Source: Rhabditoides inermis (Eukaryota; Nematoda; Chromadorea; Rhabditida; Rhabditidae). From it: DNA of 64,000 nucleotides. Every line of letters starts with the position of its first letter. The stretch's first letter is position 1. The DNA is taken from positions 1 through 64,000 of the forward strand of contig CAWZYM010000268.1 of assembly GCA_963966185.1 (NCBI GenBank). The letters are read 5' to 3'. Of this stretch, positions 62,886-64,000 are shown in pieces. Both the position numbers and the translations under genes were made by a program. The notes under the pieces were generated by a model that made no database searches, was not told the origin of the DNA, and saw only the letters and a list, made by a program, of their open reading frames with translations.

Positions 62886-64000
62886 AAATAAATCACATTA
62901 TCGAAGATTCACCTAAAAACGAATGTTTAGCAATAATAATCACGTTATATGGAATATGAGTATTACACATTGAACGAGCATATTCGATTTCATAAATGTA
63001 CGCTCAAATATAAACAAACTGTTTCCTGAAAACACCATAACAATAAACAAACACAAATATCAAACAAGCCGAAAGTTAAAATTCCCGTTTGAAAAGCGCG
63101 CCTTCGCAGAGTAAGCCCCGCCTTTTTTTCGCAGCTCCGCCCACTTCCACAGATGAACGGCGGGTAACTGCCCGTGCAACACGGCGTGTGGCGTGTCTAC
63201 TATATGAGATGACGGGTATGGACAAAACAGACAAACAGCTTGCTGGTCAGCTGAAAATTGTGTAAACAAATGTGGATTTTTGACTTTTGTTATTCATAGT
63301 ACAACTGAACAAATTTCTTTTTTAACATTAAAGATGATACGCAATTATGAATTTTGAAATTATGTACGTAGTTATACTCACGAGTTTAATTATCGCGCTA
63401 ATGAACTTAATGCTAATTCCCCGCGTGCTTGATTGCTATGCATATTTTTTTCTTGAACAGTGTTGTTAACGGTCATACTCATTGGTGAGAGATGCATACA
63501 GTAATAGATAATGAAAGGCTTTCATCATCTCGGTTTGTAGATTGGAAGTTCTACATGAGTTTTGCTTGAGAAACTTGCTAGTTACAATACCGGAGGTTAT
63601 TTTGTCCTGTTGGTTACTATTTGGTCTGCGTTCAACTGCAGGATGCAAAAAAAAGTACGTAGTAATTAGCGCACCGAAATCTTTCAAAGAATCAAGTGCA
63701 GAATCAAGTGCAAACAAGTGCAGTGTATCCTAGACACTTATGTGTATCCTAGACAAACGTGTATCCTATACACTCTATCCTAGACACTTAAATAGTACAT
63801 TGTACATAAAAAGCTGACAAAAAATTCACAAAAAATAAATCTGTACAGTTCTTTTGCGTTTGAGAAACGAATTTCGATTTCATGTGCATTGACGACTTTT
63901 CGTCGAGACGAGTAAGATGGCGTCTTCTATTTTTCGGAACTTTTCTAACGAGTTCCATATCGTCTGTACAACTAGTCTTGACAGTTTGACAGATGTGGTC
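62886..64000. other. Gene-free end of window
   Basis: AT-rich. 63105-63200 is GC-richer (CCCCGCC, CTCCGCCC) and could be a promoter. 63725-63790 has four loose repeats of GTATCCTAGACA. A segment near 63895-63925 (TCGTCGAGACGAGTAA) echoes 44640 inside the foldback. No gene established. Confidence 0.35.

Overview
The window is eukaryotic and almost certainly from a nematode. It has compact multi-exon genes with mostly short introns, chemoreceptor genes of nematode-type 7TM families (srx-like and str-like among them), close same-strand gene spacing with candidate spliced-leader acceptors, and many transposons. I cannot name the species. All gene models were built by hand from splice signals, reading phase and remembered family motifs. 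No search was run.

Region 1 (1-15.3 kb) holds conserved housekeeping genes. A phytanoyl-CoA hydroxylase gene on the minus strand (2270-3170) lacks its 3' half in this window. Across a 1.7-kb gap, four plus-strand genes follow: RNA polymerase subunit RPB9 (4837-5725), a protein resembling the N-terminal half of GPATCH2 (5910-8165), an RPP14/POP5-like RNase P subunit (8970-10022) and 3-ketodihydrosphingosine reductase KDSR (10035-14976). The RPP14-like stop and the KDSR start are 12 nt apart. A complete antisense receptor gene sits inside a KDSR intron.

Region 2 (15.4-23 kb) is rich in repeats: TTAA-flanked elements carrying tRNA-like sequence, a foldback element with hAT-type and mariner-type elements nested inside it, and one more receptor gene (19669-20840).

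Region 3 (23-38.2 kb) is a receptor cluster built by a segmental duplication of about 4 kb. Copy A (23550-27738) has receptor 1 complete and receptor 2 truncated. Copy B (29771-33578) has the reverse. A MULE-transposase-like gene lies between them and reads out into the duplicated block. A complete srx-like receptor (34556-38155) follows.

Region 4 (39-46.1 kb) contains two large palindromes. The first involves exon 1 of a complete str-like receptor (42437-43808). The second is a foldback element with arms of about 0.9 kb and TA at both ends.

Region 5 (46.1-60.6 kb) contains a nearly full-length non-LTR retrotransposon with ORF1 and a damaged ORF2. It is followed by a tandem non-autonomous LTR element (LTR-gag/PR-LTR-gag/PR-LTR) whose first LTR is split by a second non-LTR element. 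Region 6 (60.6-64 kb) has tRNA-like repeats, a compound microsatellite, a 164-bp tandem repeat and no gene I can establish firmly.
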